Assembly: GCF_030815485.1 (NCBI RefSeq)
Contig: NZ_JAUSWV010000002.1
Coordinates: forward strand, 6,014,001-6,078,000
Direction: 5' to 3'
DNA length: 64,000 bases
From: Streptomyces rishiriensis
GTDB lineage: Bacteria; Actinomycetota; Actinomycetes; Streptomycetales; Streptomycetaceae
Made by a program: the position numbers and the translations under genes. Position 1 is the first letter of the stretch, and every line of letters begins with the position of its first letter. The notes under the pieces were generated by a model that worked only from the letters and a program-made list of their open reading frames with translations, made no database searches and was not told where the DNA came from. Shown one piece after another: positions 34,596 to 43,470 of this stretch.

Positions 34596-36140
34596 GTGTT
34601 CGATACTCTCTCCGATCGCCTTTCAGCGACCTTCAAGAACTTGCGCGGCAAGGGGCGCCTGAGCGAAGCGGACATCGACGCCACGGCGCGCGAGATCCGC
34701 ATCGCACTCCTCGAAGCGGACGTGGCCCTGCCGGTCGTCCGCACGTTCATCAAGAACGTCAAGGAACGCGCCCTGGGCGCCGATGTCTCCAGGGCGCTGA
34801 ACCCCGCCCAGCAGGTCCTGAAGATCGTCAACGAGGAACTCGTCACGATCCTCGGCGGCGAGACCCGGCGCCTGCGGTTCGCCAAGCAGCCGCCCACCGT
34901 GATCATGCTGGCCGGTCTCCAGGGTGCCGGTAAGACCACCCTCGCGGGCAAGCTCGGCCGCTGGCTGAAGGAGCAGGGCCACTCGCCGCTGCTCGTCGCC
35001 TGCGACCTCCAGCGCCCCAACGCCGTCAACCAGCTCAGCGTCGTCGCCGAGCGCGCCGGCGTGGCCGTGTACGCCCCGCAGCCCGGTAACGGGGTGGGCG
35101 ACCCGGTCCAGGTCGCCAAGGACTCGATCGAGTTCGCCAAGGTCAAGGTCCACGACATCGTGATCGTGGACACCGCCGGCCGCCTCGGCATCGACGCCGA
35201 GCTGATGCGCCAGGCCGCGGACATCCGCGACGCCGTCTCGCCCGACGAGATCCTCTTCGTCGTCGACGCGATGATCGGTCAGGACGCCGTCAACACGGCC
35301 GAGGCCTTCCGCGACGGCGTCGGCTTCGACGGTGTCGTGCTGTCCAAGCTCGACGGCGACGCCCGTGGTGGCGCGGCCCTGTCGATCGCCTCGGTGACCG
35401 GCAAGCCGATCATGTTCGCGTCGAACGGCGAGAAGCTCGACGAGTTCGACGCGTTCCACCCTGACCGGATGGCCTCCCGCATCCTCGACATGGGTGACCT
35501 GCTCACCCTGATCGAGCAGGCGGAGAAGACGTTCAGCCAGGAAGAGGCCGAGAAAATGGCCTCCAAGCTGGCGTCCAAGAAGGGCCAGGACTTCACCCTG
35601 GACGACTTCCTGGCCCAGATGGAACAGGTCAGGAAGATGGGCAGCATCAGCAAGCTGCTCGGCATGCTGCCCGGCATGGGTCAGATCAAGGACCAGATCG
35701 CCAACCTCGACGAGCGGGACGTCGACCGCACGGCCGCGATCATCAAGTCGATGACCCCGGGCGAGCGCCAGGACCCGACGATCATCAACGGCTCGCGCCG
35801 CGCCCGTATCGCCAAGGGTTCCGGTGTCGAGGTCAGCGCGGTGAAGGGCCTGGTCGAGCGGTTCTTCGAGGCCCGCAAGATGATGTCCCGGATGGCCCAG
35901 GGCGGCGGCATGCCGGGGATGCCGGGGATGCCGGGCATGGGCGGCGGCGCCGGCCGGCAGAAGAAGCAGCCGAAGCAGGCCAAGGGCAAGCAGCGCTCCG
36001 GCAACCCGATGAAGCGCAAGCAGCAGGAGATCGAGGCGGCCCAGCGCCGCGAGGCCCAGGGCGGCAACGCGCTCGGCCTGCCGCAGCAGGGTGCCCAGGA
36101 CTTCGAACTGCCGGACGAGTTCAAGAAGTTCATGGGCTGA
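34596..36140 (+). CDS. ffh: Signal recognition particle GTPase Ffh
   Basis: A 514-residue SRP54 protein from GTG 34596 (FDTLSDRLSATFKNLRGKG). Its NG domain has G1 LQGAGKTTLAGKLGRWL, DTAGR and SKLDGDARGGAALS. A C-terminal methionine-rich M domain (LGMLPGMGQIKDQ, RKMMSRMAQGGG, MPGMPGMPGM) binds signal sequences and 4.5S RNA. The tail is Lys/Gln-rich. It works with FtsY in co-translational membrane targeting. Confidence 0.96.
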   Translation: MFDTLSDRLSATFKNLRGKGRLSEADIDATAREIRIALLEADVALPVVRTFIKNVKERALGADVSRALNPAQQVLKIVNEELVTILGGETRRLRFAKQPPTVIMLAGLQGAGKTTLAGKLGRWLKEQGHSPLLVACDLQRPNAVNQLSVVAERAGVAVYAPQPGNGVGDPVQVAKDSIEFAKVKVHDIVIVDTAGRLGIDAELMRQAADIRDAVSPDEILFVVDAMIGQDAVNTAEAFRDGVGFDGVVLSKLDGDARGGAALSIASVTGKPIMFASNGEKLDEFDAFHPDRMASRILDMGDLLTLIEQAEKTFSQEEAEKMASKLASKKGQDFTLDDFLAQMEQVRKMGSISKLLGMLPGMGQIKDQIANLDERDVDRTAAIIKSMTPGERQDPTIINGSRRARIAKGSGVEVSAVKGLVERFFEARKMMSRMAQGGGMPGMPGMPGMGGGAGRQKKQPKQAKGKQRSGNPMKRKQQEIEAAQRREAQGGNALGLPQQGAQDFELPDEFKKFMG

Positions 36141-36203
36141 CGGCCGCCGTCCGCGGATCGGCGCCGGACCGCGCCCGTCCGTCCGTCCGCGGGCAGATAC
36201 CTG

Positions 36204-36243
36204 GTGTGGGGCGCTCTTCCGTTCACGGAGGGGCGCCCCACAC
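36204..36243 (+). terminator. Terminator after ffh
   Basis: GTGTGGGGCGC / GCGCCCCACAC 11-bp arms with an inner CCGT/ACGG stem, 63 bp after the ffh stop and upstream of the convergent methyltransferase gene. Confidence 0.75.
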
Positions 36244-36353
36244 GCCGTACGGACGTCGAAGCGGGCGCGCGGACGCAGGTGGACACGCACGGGCGTCACG
36301 GGGGCCGGCGAAGGCCTACGGCCAGGCGTGGACCTCGACAGGGCGCGGAAGCT

Positions 36354-37235
36354 TCAGGGAGTCCGCGCGATCAGGTACCGGAACACGTTCGGCATCCACA
36401 CCGTCCCGTCCGGGCGTCGGTACGGGTGCAGCGCTTCGGTCAGTTCCTTGTCGACCTGCGCCTGGTCCGTCGCCGCGACCGCCGCGTCGAACAGCCCGGT
36501 GGACAGCAGCCCCTTGAGGGCGCTCTCCACGTCGGCGTACCCGAAGGGGCAGGCCACCCGCCCCGAGCCGTCCGGCTTCAGGCCGGCCCGCCCGGCGACC
36601 TCCTCCAGGTCGTCGCGCAGCGCCGGGCGCAGCCGGACCGTGCCGCCGCGCAGGGGATCGGCCAGCTTGGCGGCGACCCGCAACACCGCGGACGTGGCGC
36701 AGCGTTCCGGCGGACCCCAGCCGACGAGCACCACGGGCCTTCCGCGTGCGACGAGCGGTGCCGTGGCCGCCAGGAGACCGCCGAGCCCGTCCGCGTCGCC
36801 CGCGCGGCAGCCGATCGGCTCGAACGCGGTCACCAGGTCGTACGCGCGCGTGCCCGGGCCGGCCGGGTCCCCCGGCAGCCGGTCGGTGAGGTGGATGCCG
36901 CCCCCCTCTCCGCGCGCGCCTCGCGTGCGGGGACGGGGCTCCTTGGGCAGCAGGCGTTCGCGCGCCAGGGCCAGCCGTTCGGGAGAGGAGGGTTCGACAC
37001 CGGTGAGGGCCGCCGCGCCCCTGGAGGCGGCCATCAGCAGGGCGAGCCCCGAGCCGCAGCCGAGGGCGAGGAGCCTGGTGCCGGGCCCCACGTCCAGTCG
37101 CTCGTAGACGGCCTCGTAGAGCGGGACCAGCATCCGCTCCTGTACTTCCGACCAGTCACGCGCGCGTGCACCCGGGTCCGCGCGGGGGGTCGGCCCCGCG
37201 AGTGGCAGGTGCTGCCGCACGAGCGTAGGTGTCAT
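36354..37235 (-). CDS. SAM-dependent methyltransferase, unknown substrate
   Basis: A 293-residue class I methyltransferase. SAM motif I LLALGCGSGLALLMAASRG follows an N-terminal helix (WSEVQERMLVPLYEAVYE); the later VVLVGWGPPERCATS and LADPLRGGTVRLRP are also consistent. The start MTPTLVRQHLP at 37235 is chosen over the in-frame codon five residues upstream by similarity to the Streptomyces homolog I recall at this locus. The substrate is unknown. It is convergent with ffh and divergent from proS. Confidence 0.75.
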   Translation of the reverse strand: MTPTLVRQHLPLAGPTPRADPGARARDWSEVQERMLVPLYEAVYERLDVGPGTRLLALGCGSGLALLMAASRGAAALTGVEPSSPERLALARERLLPKEPRPRTRGARGEGGGIHLTDRLPGDPAGPGTRAYDLVTAFEPIGCRAGDADGLGGLLAATAPLVARGRPVVLVGWGPPERCATSAVLRVAAKLADPLRGGTVRLRPALRDDLEEVAGRAGLKPDGSGRVACPFGYADVESALKGLLSTGLFDAAVAATDQAQVDKELTEALHPYRRPDGTVWMPNVFRYLIARTP

Positions 37236-37398
37236 GGATAAGCGCCCCAATCCGCCGAGAACTGCCGCAGTAACCGATCAGGTGACCCCCGTGCAGTGCG
37301 CTCGCACTTCCCCCGTATGCCAGGTAACTCCCCGTACGCGACGGCGTCCAGGGGTCTCGGCCCCCCGCTTGTGCGCCGGCTGTGCCTGTGGCGAGAAT

Positions 37399-37428
37399 TC
37401 ACATTCCGGCAACCCGGGGCCGTACCAT
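37399..37428 (+). promoter_or_regulatory. Candidate leaderless promoter of proS
   Basis: TTCACA at 37399-37404 and TACCAT at 37423-37428 with an 18-base spacer. The -10 ends only 6 bases before the ATG at 37435, so the transcript would have almost no leader and no T-box. Confidence 0.4.
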
Positions 37429-37434
37429 CTCGCC

Positions 37435-38850
37435 ATGGCCAAGGCTCCCGTTCTCACCCCGCAGGCGGACGACTTCCCCCGCTGGTACCAGGATCTGATC
37501 AGCAAGGCCGAACTGGCCGACAACGGACCGGTGCGCGGCAGCATGGTGATCCGACCGTACGGTTACGGACTGTGGGAGCGGATGCAGGCGGAGCTGGACG
37601 CCCGCATCAAGGAGACGGGCACCGAGAACGCGTACTTCCCGCTGCTGATCCCGCAGTCCTACCTCACTCGCGAGGCGGACCATGTCGAGGGATTCGCACC
37701 GGAGCTGGCCGTGGTGACGCACGGGGGCGGCAAGGAGCTGGAGGAGCCTGCGGTCGTCAGGCCCACCTCCGAGACCATCGTCAACGAGTACTTCTCCAAG
37801 TGGGTGCAGAGCTATCGCGACCTGCCCCTGCTGATCAACCAGTGGGCCAACGTGGTCCGTTGGGAGCTGCGGCCCCGCCTCTTCCTGCGGACGTCGGAGT
37901 TCCTCTGGCAGGAGGGGCACACCGCGCACGCCACCTACGAGGAGGCCCGCGACTTCGCCGCGCGCATCCAGCGCGAGGTCTACGGCGACTTCCTGGAGAA
38001 CGTCCTCGCGGTCGACTTCGTCTCCGGCCGCAAGACGGCCAAGGAGCGCTTCGCGGGCGCCGTCAACACCCTCACCCTCGAGAGCATGATGGGCGACGGC
38101 AAGGCCCTCCAGATGGTCACCAGTCATGAGCTGGGCCAGAACTTCGCCAAGGCCTTCAACACCCGGTACCTGTCGAAGGAGGGCGCGCAGGAACTGGTCT
38201 GGCAGACCTCCTGGGGGTCCACGACCCGCATGATCGGCGCCCTGGTGATGATGCACGGCGACGACGACGGGCTGCGGGTGCCGCCGCGGCTGGCGCACAT
38301 CCAGGTCGTCGTTCTCGCGATCAAGGGCGACGAGGCGGTTCTCGCCAAGGTCCGCGAGCTGGGCGCGCGCCTGAAGGCCGCGGGGCTGCGCGTCCGCGTC
38401 GACGACCGCACCGACGTCCCCTTCGGGCGGCGCGCGGTCGACTGGGAGCTCAAGGGCGTGCCCGTCCGTGTCGAGATCGGACCCCGTGACCTGGAGAACG
38501 GCACCGCGATGCTGGCCCGGCGCATCCCGGGAGGCAAGGAGCCGGTGGCGATCGACGCGCTCGAGAGTCTGCTGCCCGGCGTCCTGGAGGAGGACCAGGC
38601 GCTCTTGCTGAAGCAGTCCCGCGAGCGCCGTGAATCCCGCACGGCCGACGTCTCGACGATCGAGGAGGCCGCGGAGGCGGCCGCCGCCGGCGGCTGGGCG
38701 CGCGTGCCGTGGGCGGCCCTCGGCGAAGAGGGCGAGGCCCGACTGGCCGAGCAGTCGCTGACCGTACGGTGTCTGATCGCGGAGGACGGGTCGGTGCCGG
38801 ACGACGGTGACGCCCCCGGTAACCTCGCCGTCGTCGCGCGCGCCTACTGA
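37435..38850 (+). CDS. proS: Proline--tRNA ligase, archaeal/eukaryotic-like type (ProS type 3)
   Basis: A 471-residue class II synthetase. Motif 2 region VVRWELRPRLFLRTSEFLWQ, motif PTSETIVNEYFSKW, and the motif 3 context TTRMIGALVMMHGDDDGL with WQTSWGSTT are present. The short length without the ~180-residue editing insertion between motifs 2 and 3, and the ARIQREVYGDFLENVLAVDF block, mark the ProS type 3 class rather than the ~565-residue bacterial type. The C-terminal zinc/terminal domain ends in AVVARAY. Some streptomycetes carry it as a second proS; whether the bacterial-type gene also exists cannot be seen here. It lies alone between a methyltransferase and a SprT-like gene. Confidence 0.9.
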   Translation: MAKAPVLTPQADDFPRWYQDLISKAELADNGPVRGSMVIRPYGYGLWERMQAELDARIKETGTENAYFPLLIPQSYLTREADHVEGFAPELAVVTHGGGKELEEPAVVRPTSETIVNEYFSKWVQSYRDLPLLINQWANVVRWELRPRLFLRTSEFLWQEGHTAHATYEEARDFAARIQREVYGDFLENVLAVDFVSGRKTAKERFAGAVNTLTLESMMGDGKALQMVTSHELGQNFAKAFNTRYLSKEGAQELVWQTSWGSTTRMIGALVMMHGDDDGLRVPPRLAHIQVVVLAIKGDEAVLAKVRELGARLKAAGLRVRVDDRTDVPFGRRAVDWELKGVPVRVEIGPRDLENGTAMLARRIPGGKEPVAIDALESLLPGVLEEDQALLLKQSRERRESRTADVSTIEEAAEAAAAGGWARVPWAALGEEGEARLAEQSLTVRCLIAEDGSVPDDGDAPGNLAVVARAY

Positions 38851-38914
38851 GACGGCGCCCTCCGCTCGCGAAGGCGGCCGAAACGCCTCTTGCGCCCCTG
38901 CGGAACTTCCCTAC

Positions 38915-38945
38915 CCCGGCGCGCGGACCTCGTCTACGCGCCGGG
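38915..38945 (+). terminator. Terminator after proS
   Basis: CCCGGCGCG / CGCGCCGGG perfect 9-bp arms around a 13-base loop, 65 bp past the proS stop. The remaining 165 bp to the next gene holds no gene. Confidence 0.65.
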
Positions 38946-39111
38946 TCGTACGTGGGCCTACGCACCAGCTTGGTAGGAGCTGTGAGGCTTCTCCGCAGAT
39001 CAGCGCACCCGCCCTCGTCAGGACGCATCAGCGGCAACTGACGGGTACGTGCAAATTATTTGGGATGGCCCGGAATAGGAACACTGGGGCACCCCCGCTC
39101 GTTGTCATTAC

Positions 39112-39708
39112 GTGAGCACGACACAGACACCACCTGTTCTCGCCGCAGAACTGGCAGAGGCGTGGGCCGACATTCAGCGGTACCACCCCGAACTGCCCGA
39201 TCTCGCCGCGCCAGAGTCCCTGATCGGGGAGTCGTCGTCCGCCTGCGGTCACGAGCTCTCCTTCGAGCGACTGCTTCACGAGGCAGTCCATGGCATCGCC
39301 GCCGCCCGCGGCGTGCGCGACACCTCCCGGGCCGGCCGCTACCACAACCGCAGATTCCTCGCGATCGCCGAGGAGCTGGGCCTGGACCACCCCGAGGAAC
39401 CGCACCCCAGCAGCGGCTTCTCCCTGGTCACGCTCAACCCCGAGGCCAAGCGGCGCTACCGCCCGACGATCGAGCGCCTCCAGCGGGCCCTCAAGGCCCA
39501 TCTGGCGGCAACCTCGTCCGACACCACTCGTTCCTTCCGCGGTCCGGCGGCCCGGCACGGCTCCTCCGGCGGTGGCGTCCGGGTCAAGGCCGTGTGCGAC
39601 TGCGGCCGCAACGTGCGCGTCGTGCCGTCGGTCCTGGCCCAGGCGCCGATCGTGTGCGGGGGCTGCGGCAAGCCGTTCCGGATCCCGGAGATCGCGGGCG
39701 CCGCCTAG
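39112..39708 (+). CDS. SprT-like zinc metallopeptidase-type protein
   Basis: A 198-residue protein from GTG 39112, which may be leaderless as no ribosome site is visible. LLHEAVHGIAAARGVRDTSR contains HEAVH, a HExxH zinc-protease motif, and RYHNRRFLAIAEELGL resembles the downstream SprT region. The C-terminus has a zinc-ribbon-like set of cysteines (CDCGRNVRVV, CGGCGKPF). The architecture matches SprT-family putative DNA-protein crosslink peptidases. Activity is inferred from the motif only. It is conserved just upstream of rpsP in Streptomyces. Confidence 0.7.
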   Translation: MSTTQTPPVLAAELAEAWADIQRYHPELPDLAAPESLIGESSSACGHELSFERLLHEAVHGIAAARGVRDTSRAGRYHNRRFLAIAEELGLDHPEEPHPSSGFSLVTLNPEAKRRYRPTIERLQRALKAHLAATSSDTTRSFRGPAARHGSSGGGVRVKAVCDCGRNVRVVPSVLAQAPIVCGGCGKPFRIPEIAGAA

Positions 39709-39993
39709 GTACGTCCGTCGTGCACCGGCAACTCGTGGCTGCCGGTTCAGCGTGGTGCGGGGGGCCGTCAAGGGCGGCGCCCCGCAAGCGCCGGGCGTTT
39801 CTGCCGCATGCCCGGAAACCACCCGTGGCCGGAAGGGCCCCGTGCGGTGTGGCACAATGGCTAGCTGTACTCGACAGTCGCACAGGACCCCTCTCTCCTC
39901 CGGCTGACGCGTCCATCGGGCACTCGGGTACCGCAACCCCACGCGGCCATCTCGCCGTGCCCAACCACGTCAAGACCAGGAGACACCACTTCC

Positions 39994-40422
39994 GTGGCAG
40001 TCAAGATCAAGCTGAAGCGTCTGGGCAAGATCCGCGCGCCTCACTACCGCATCGTCGTCGCCGACTCCCGCACCCGTCGTGACGGCCGTGCGATCGAGGA
40101 GATCGGCAAGTACCAGCCGACGTACCACCCGTCGATCATCGAGGTCGACGCCGACCGCGTGGCGTACTGGCTGGGTGTCGGCGCGCAGCCGACCGAGCCG
40201 GTGCTCGCCATTCTGAAGAAGACCGGCGACTGGCAGAAGTTCAAGGGCGAGCCCGCCCCGGCGCCGCTGCTCGTCGCCGAGCCGAAGAAGGCTCGCCCGC
40301 TGTTCGAGGCCCTCGGTGGCGACGACTCGGGCAAGGGTGAGGCCATCACCCAGAAGAAGAAGGCTGAGAAGAAGGACGAGGCTGCCGCTGAGTCCTCTGC
40401 GTCTGAGCCGACCGAGGCCTGA
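39994..40422 (+). CDS. rpsP: 30S ribosomal protein S16
   Basis: A 142-residue protein from GTG 39994 after AGGAGA. MAVKIKLKRLGKIRAPHYR and VADSRTRRDGRAIEEIG are diagnostic. The actinobacterial C-terminal extension is Lys/Glu/Ala-rich (about 60 residues longer than E. coli S16). First gene of the rpsP-khpA-rimM-trmD-rplS cluster. A CACAAT -10-like element lies at 39853-39858 without a clear -35. Confidence 0.95.
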   Translation: MAVKIKLKRLGKIRAPHYRIVVADSRTRRDGRAIEEIGKYQPTYHPSIIEVDADRVAYWLGVGAQPTEPVLAILKKTGDWQKFKGEPAPAPLLVAEPKKARPLFEALGGDDSGKGEAITQKKKAEKKDEAAAESSASEPTEA

Positions 40423-40427
40423 GCAGC

Positions 40428-40667
40428 ATGCTCGAAGAGGCGCTTGAGCACCTCGTGAAGGGCATCGTCGACAACCCCGACGATGTGCAGGTCGCCTCGC
40501 GCGACCTGCGTCGCGGACGTGTGCTCGAGGTCCGGGTCCACCCGGACGACCTCGGCAAGGTGATCGGCCGCAACGGCCGCACCGCACGCGCTCTGCGCAC
40601 CGTCGTGGGCGCCATCGGCGGCCGTGGCGTCCGCGTCGACCTCGTCGACGTGGATCACGTCCGCTGA
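40428..40667 (+). CDS. khpA: KH-domain RNA-binding protein KhpA
   Basis: A 79-residue protein with a single KH fold: LEHLVKGIVDNPDDVQV, then VHPDDLGKVIGRNGRTARAL with the GxxG loop (GRNG). It starts 5 bp after the rpsP stop. KhpA is an RNA chaperone that in other Gram-positives pairs with KhpB. No KhpB gene is in the window. Confidence 0.92.
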   Translation: MLEEALEHLVKGIVDNPDDVQVASRDLRRGRVLEVRVHPDDLGKVIGRNGRTARALRTVVGAIGGRGVRVDLVDVDHVR

Positions 40668-40687
40668 CGCGTTTCGCAGCACCGGCT

Positions 40688-40723
40688 CGGGCCGGGGAAG
40701 GCCACTGGGCCGTCCCCGGCCCG
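40688..40723 (+). terminator. Intra-operon hairpin between khpA and rimM
   Basis: Perfect 11-bp arms CGGGCCGGGGA / TCCCCGGCCCG, 20 bp after the khpA stop and 50 bp before rimM. It could partly end transcription so that S16 is made in excess over RimM and TrmD. Confidence 0.65.
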
Positions 40724-40772
40724 TAGTCGTTACGGCAGCCGTGACGACAGGTACGACAGGAGATCTTCAGAA

Positions 40773-41372
40773 GTGCAGCTCGTAGTCGCGCGGATCGGCC
40801 GCGCCCACGGCATCAAGGGCGAGGTCACCGTCGAGGTACGCACCGACGAGCCGGAGCAGCGGCTCGCGCCCGGCGCCGTCCTGGCCACGGACCCGGCCTC
40901 GACCGGCCCGCTGACCATCGAGACCGGCCGTGTCCACAGCGGTCGTCTCCTCCTGCGCTTCGAGGGCGTGCGGGACCGCACCGCCGCCGAAGCCCTGCGC
41001 AACACCCTCCTGATCGCCGAGCTCGACCCCACGGAGCTGCCCGAGGAGGAGGACGAGTACTACGACCACCAGTTGATGGACCTGGACGTGGTCACCAAGG
41101 ACGGCATGGAGGTCGGCCGGATCACGGAGATCTCGCATCTGCCGTCCCAGGACCTCTTCATCGTCGAGCGGCCCGACGGCAGCGAGGTGATGATCCCCTT
41201 CGTCGAGTCGATCGTCACCGAGATCGACCTGGAGGAGCAGCGGGCCGTCATCGACCCGCCGCCCGGTCTGATCGACGACCGCGCCGAGATCGCGTCCGCG
41301 CGGGACGCCGACGGGGACGAGGCCGACGAGAACGGCGAGGCCGACGAGAACGCGGACGGGGACCGGCCGTAA
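40773..41372 (+). CDS. rimM: 16S rRNA processing protein RimM
   Basis: A 199-residue protein from GTG 40773. The N-terminal RimM domain has VARIGRAHGIKGEVTVEVRT and the C-terminal PRC-barrel has YYDHQLMDLDVVTKDGMEVG and VMIPFVESIVTEIDL. It helps 30S head assembly around S19. The C-terminal ~30 residues are an acidic repeat-like tail (DGDEADENGEADENADGD). Its stop overlaps the trmD start (TAATG). Confidence 0.95.
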   Translation: MQLVVARIGRAHGIKGEVTVEVRTDEPEQRLAPGAVLATDPASTGPLTIETGRVHSGRLLLRFEGVRDRTAAEALRNTLLIAELDPTELPEEEDEYYDHQLMDLDVVTKDGMEVGRITEISHLPSQDLFIVERPDGSEVMIPFVESIVTEIDLEEQRAVIDPPPGLIDDRAEIASARDADGDEADENGEADENADGDRP

Positions 41373-42205
41373 TGCGCCTCGACGTCGTCACGATCTTCCC
41401 CGAGTACCTCGACCCGCTGAACGTCTCCCTCGTCGGCAAGGCACGCACGCGTGGCCGGCTGGACGTCCAGGTGCACGACCTGCGGGAGTGGACGTACGAC
41501 CGGCACAACACGGTCGACGACACCCCCTACGGCGGCGGACCCGGCATGGTCATGAAGACCGAACCCTGGGGCGAAGCCCTCGACACCGTCCTGGCCGACG
41601 GGTACGAGCGGGGCTCGCACGCGCCCGCGATCGTCGTCCCGACGCCCAGCGGCCGGCCCTTCACCCAGGAACTCGCGGTCGAGCTCTCCGAGCGCCCCTG
41701 GCTGATCTTCACCCCGGCCCGCTACGAGGGCATCGACCGGCGGGTCGTCGACGAGTACGCCACCCGGATCCCCGTCTACGAGGTCTCCATCGGCGACTAC
41801 GTCCTGGCCGGCGGGGAGGCCGCGGTCCTGGTCGTCACCGAGGCCGTGGCACGCCTGCTGCCCGGCGTGCTCGGCAACGCCGAGTCCCACCGCGACGACT
41901 CCTTCGCCCCCGGCGCGATGGCCAGCCTCCTGGAGGGCCCCGTCTACACCAAGCCGCCCGCCTGGCGCGGCCGGGAGATCCCCGAGGTGCTGCTCAGCGG
42001 CCACCACGGCAGGATCGCCCGCTGGCGCCGGGACGAGGCCCTGCGGCGCACGACGGCCAACCGGCCCGACCTGATCGAGCGCTGCGAGCCGAAGACCTTC
42101 GACAAGAAGGACCGCGAGATGCTCTCCATCCTGGGCTGGATGCCCGACCCGGAGGGTGCCCCGTTCGGCCGATTTTGGCGCAGGACCGACAGCGTGGAAG
42201 AATAG
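41372..42205 (+). CDS. trmD: tRNA (guanine37-N1)-methyltransferase TrmD
   Basis: A 277-residue SPOUT-family enzyme: MRLDVVTIFPEYLDPLNVSL, TVDDTPYGGGPGMVMK, RYEGIDRRVVDEYA and the trefoil-knot SAM site VSIGDYVLAGGEAAVLVVTE. It methylates G37 in tRNAs to prevent frameshifting. Translationally coupled to rimM. Confidence 0.96.
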   Translation: MRLDVVTIFPEYLDPLNVSLVGKARTRGRLDVQVHDLREWTYDRHNTVDDTPYGGGPGMVMKTEPWGEALDTVLADGYERGSHAPAIVVPTPSGRPFTQELAVELSERPWLIFTPARYEGIDRRVVDEYATRIPVYEVSIGDYVLAGGEAAVLVVTEAVARLLPGVLGNAESHRDDSFAPGAMASLLEGPVYTKPPAWRGREIPEVLLSGHHGRIARWRRDEALRRTTANRPDLIERCEPKTFDKKDREMLSILGWMPDPEGAPFGRFWRRTDSVEE

Positions 42206-42342
42206 GCCGCTGTTGTGCGCCGTCCGGTGTGCGCCCCTGCCACAGGGGGACACGACGCCCGCCTCGACGGGCACACGGCACTCAATCCTTGAACATCTAG
42301 TTCCGTTGATGACCTGTGGCATCAGCGAAGAAAGCAGACGAA

Positions 42343-42693
42343 ATGTCTCACCTGCTCGACTCAGTCGACGCCGCGTCGCTGCGCAGCGACGTCCCGGCCT
42401 TCCGCCCCGGTGACACCGTCAACGTCCACGTCCGCGTCATCGAGGGCAACCGCTCCCGTGTGCAGCAGTTCAAGGGCGTAGTCATCCGCCGCCAGGGCGC
42501 CGGTGTCCGCGAGACCTTCACGGTCCGCAAGGTCTCCTTCTCCGTCGGCGTCGAGCGCACCTTCCCGGTGCACACCCCGATCGTCGAGAAGATCGAGCTC
42601 GTCACCCGCGGTGACGTGCGTCGCGCCAAGCTCTACTACCTGCGTGAGCTGCGCGGCAAGGCCGCGAAGATCAAGGAGAAGCGCTACAACTGA
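42343..42693 (+). CDS. rplS: 50S ribosomal protein L19
   Basis: A 116-residue protein ([20 protein letters not shown]). [19 protein letters not shown] and [20 protein letters not shown] are diagnostic. The ATG at 42343 fits the family start; an in-frame GTG nine codons upstream is less likely. Last gene of the ribosome cluster. Confidence 0.95.
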
Positions 42694-42738
42694 GCACCCT
42701 GAGGGGTTCATGGGGCGGCCGGATAGCATCTGGCCCCG

Positions 42739-43470
42739 ATGGACACCGAAGCTCAGCCCACGACGGAGCGCGACCGCTCCTCCCACCCTTCCGTTCCCGC
42801 GGACGTCTCCCAGGAGACCCCGGAGGCGGAGGGAACGGAGGGACGGTCGCGTTTCGCGTTGGCCGGGCGGATCACGGAGTGGCTGCCCGGCGGCCGGATC
42901 AGTCTGACCCTGCTCGTCTGCCTGCTGTTTTTGCTGGTCCTCAACGCTTTCGTGGCGCAACCGTTCCAGATTCCCAGCGGATCCATGGAAAACGGATTGA
43001 GGATCGGCGACCGCGTTCTCGTAAATAAGTTGGCGTACCGTTTCGGTGCCGAGCCGCAGCGCGGCGATGTCGTCGTGTTCGACGGCGCCGGGTACTTCGG
43101 GAACTCCGACTACATCAAGCGCGTCGTGGGTGTAGGGGGAGATCACGTGGTCTGCTGCGACAAGGAGGGGAGGATCAAGGTGAACGGCCGGTCGGTCGAC
43201 GAGTCGACGTTCCTGTATCCCGGCGACCGTGCGTCCACGGTGGACTTCGACGTGGTCGTGCCCGAGGGCACCCTGTTCGTCCTCGGTGACCACCGCAGTC
43301 ACTCCCGCGACTCCCGTGACCACCTCGGTTCACCGGGCGGCGGCATGATCCCCGTCGACCGGGTGATCGGCCGCGCCGACTGGATCCTCTGGCCCTCCGC
43401 GCATCTCACCCGGCTGTCCCGCCCGAGCGCCTACGCGCGCGTGCCCGGCGCGGAGGGCGCCCATGGGTAA
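42739..43470 (+). CDS. sipW: Type I signal peptidase (SipW-type)
   Basis: A 243-residue membrane protease with one N-terminal span (ISLTLLVCLLFLLVLNAFVA). The catalytic Ser82 lies in IPSGSMENG, Lys127 in YIKRVVGVGGD, and the C-box GDHRSHSRDSRDH follows. First of four tandem signal peptidases, as in other streptomycetes; its stop overlaps the next gene by 8 bp, so the first two are coupled. It removes signal peptides from secreted proteins on the outer face of the membrane. Confidence 0.93.
   Translation: MDTEAQPTTERDRSSHPSVPADVSQETPEAEGTEGRSRFALAGRITEWLPGGRISLTLLVCLLFLLVLNAFVAQPFQIPSGSMENGLRIGDRVLVNKLAYRFGAEPQRGDVVVFDGAGYFGNSDYIKRVVGVGGDHVVCCDKEGRIKVNGRSVDESTFLYPGDRASTVDFDVVVPEGTLFVLGDHRSHSRDSRDHLGSPGGGMIPVDRVIGRADWILWPSAHLTRLSRPSAYARVPGAEGAHG

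Noticed and set aside
37236..37434. Possible T-box leader for proS
   Set aside because: No T-box sequence or specifier hairpin; the likely -10 is 6 bp from the start codon.
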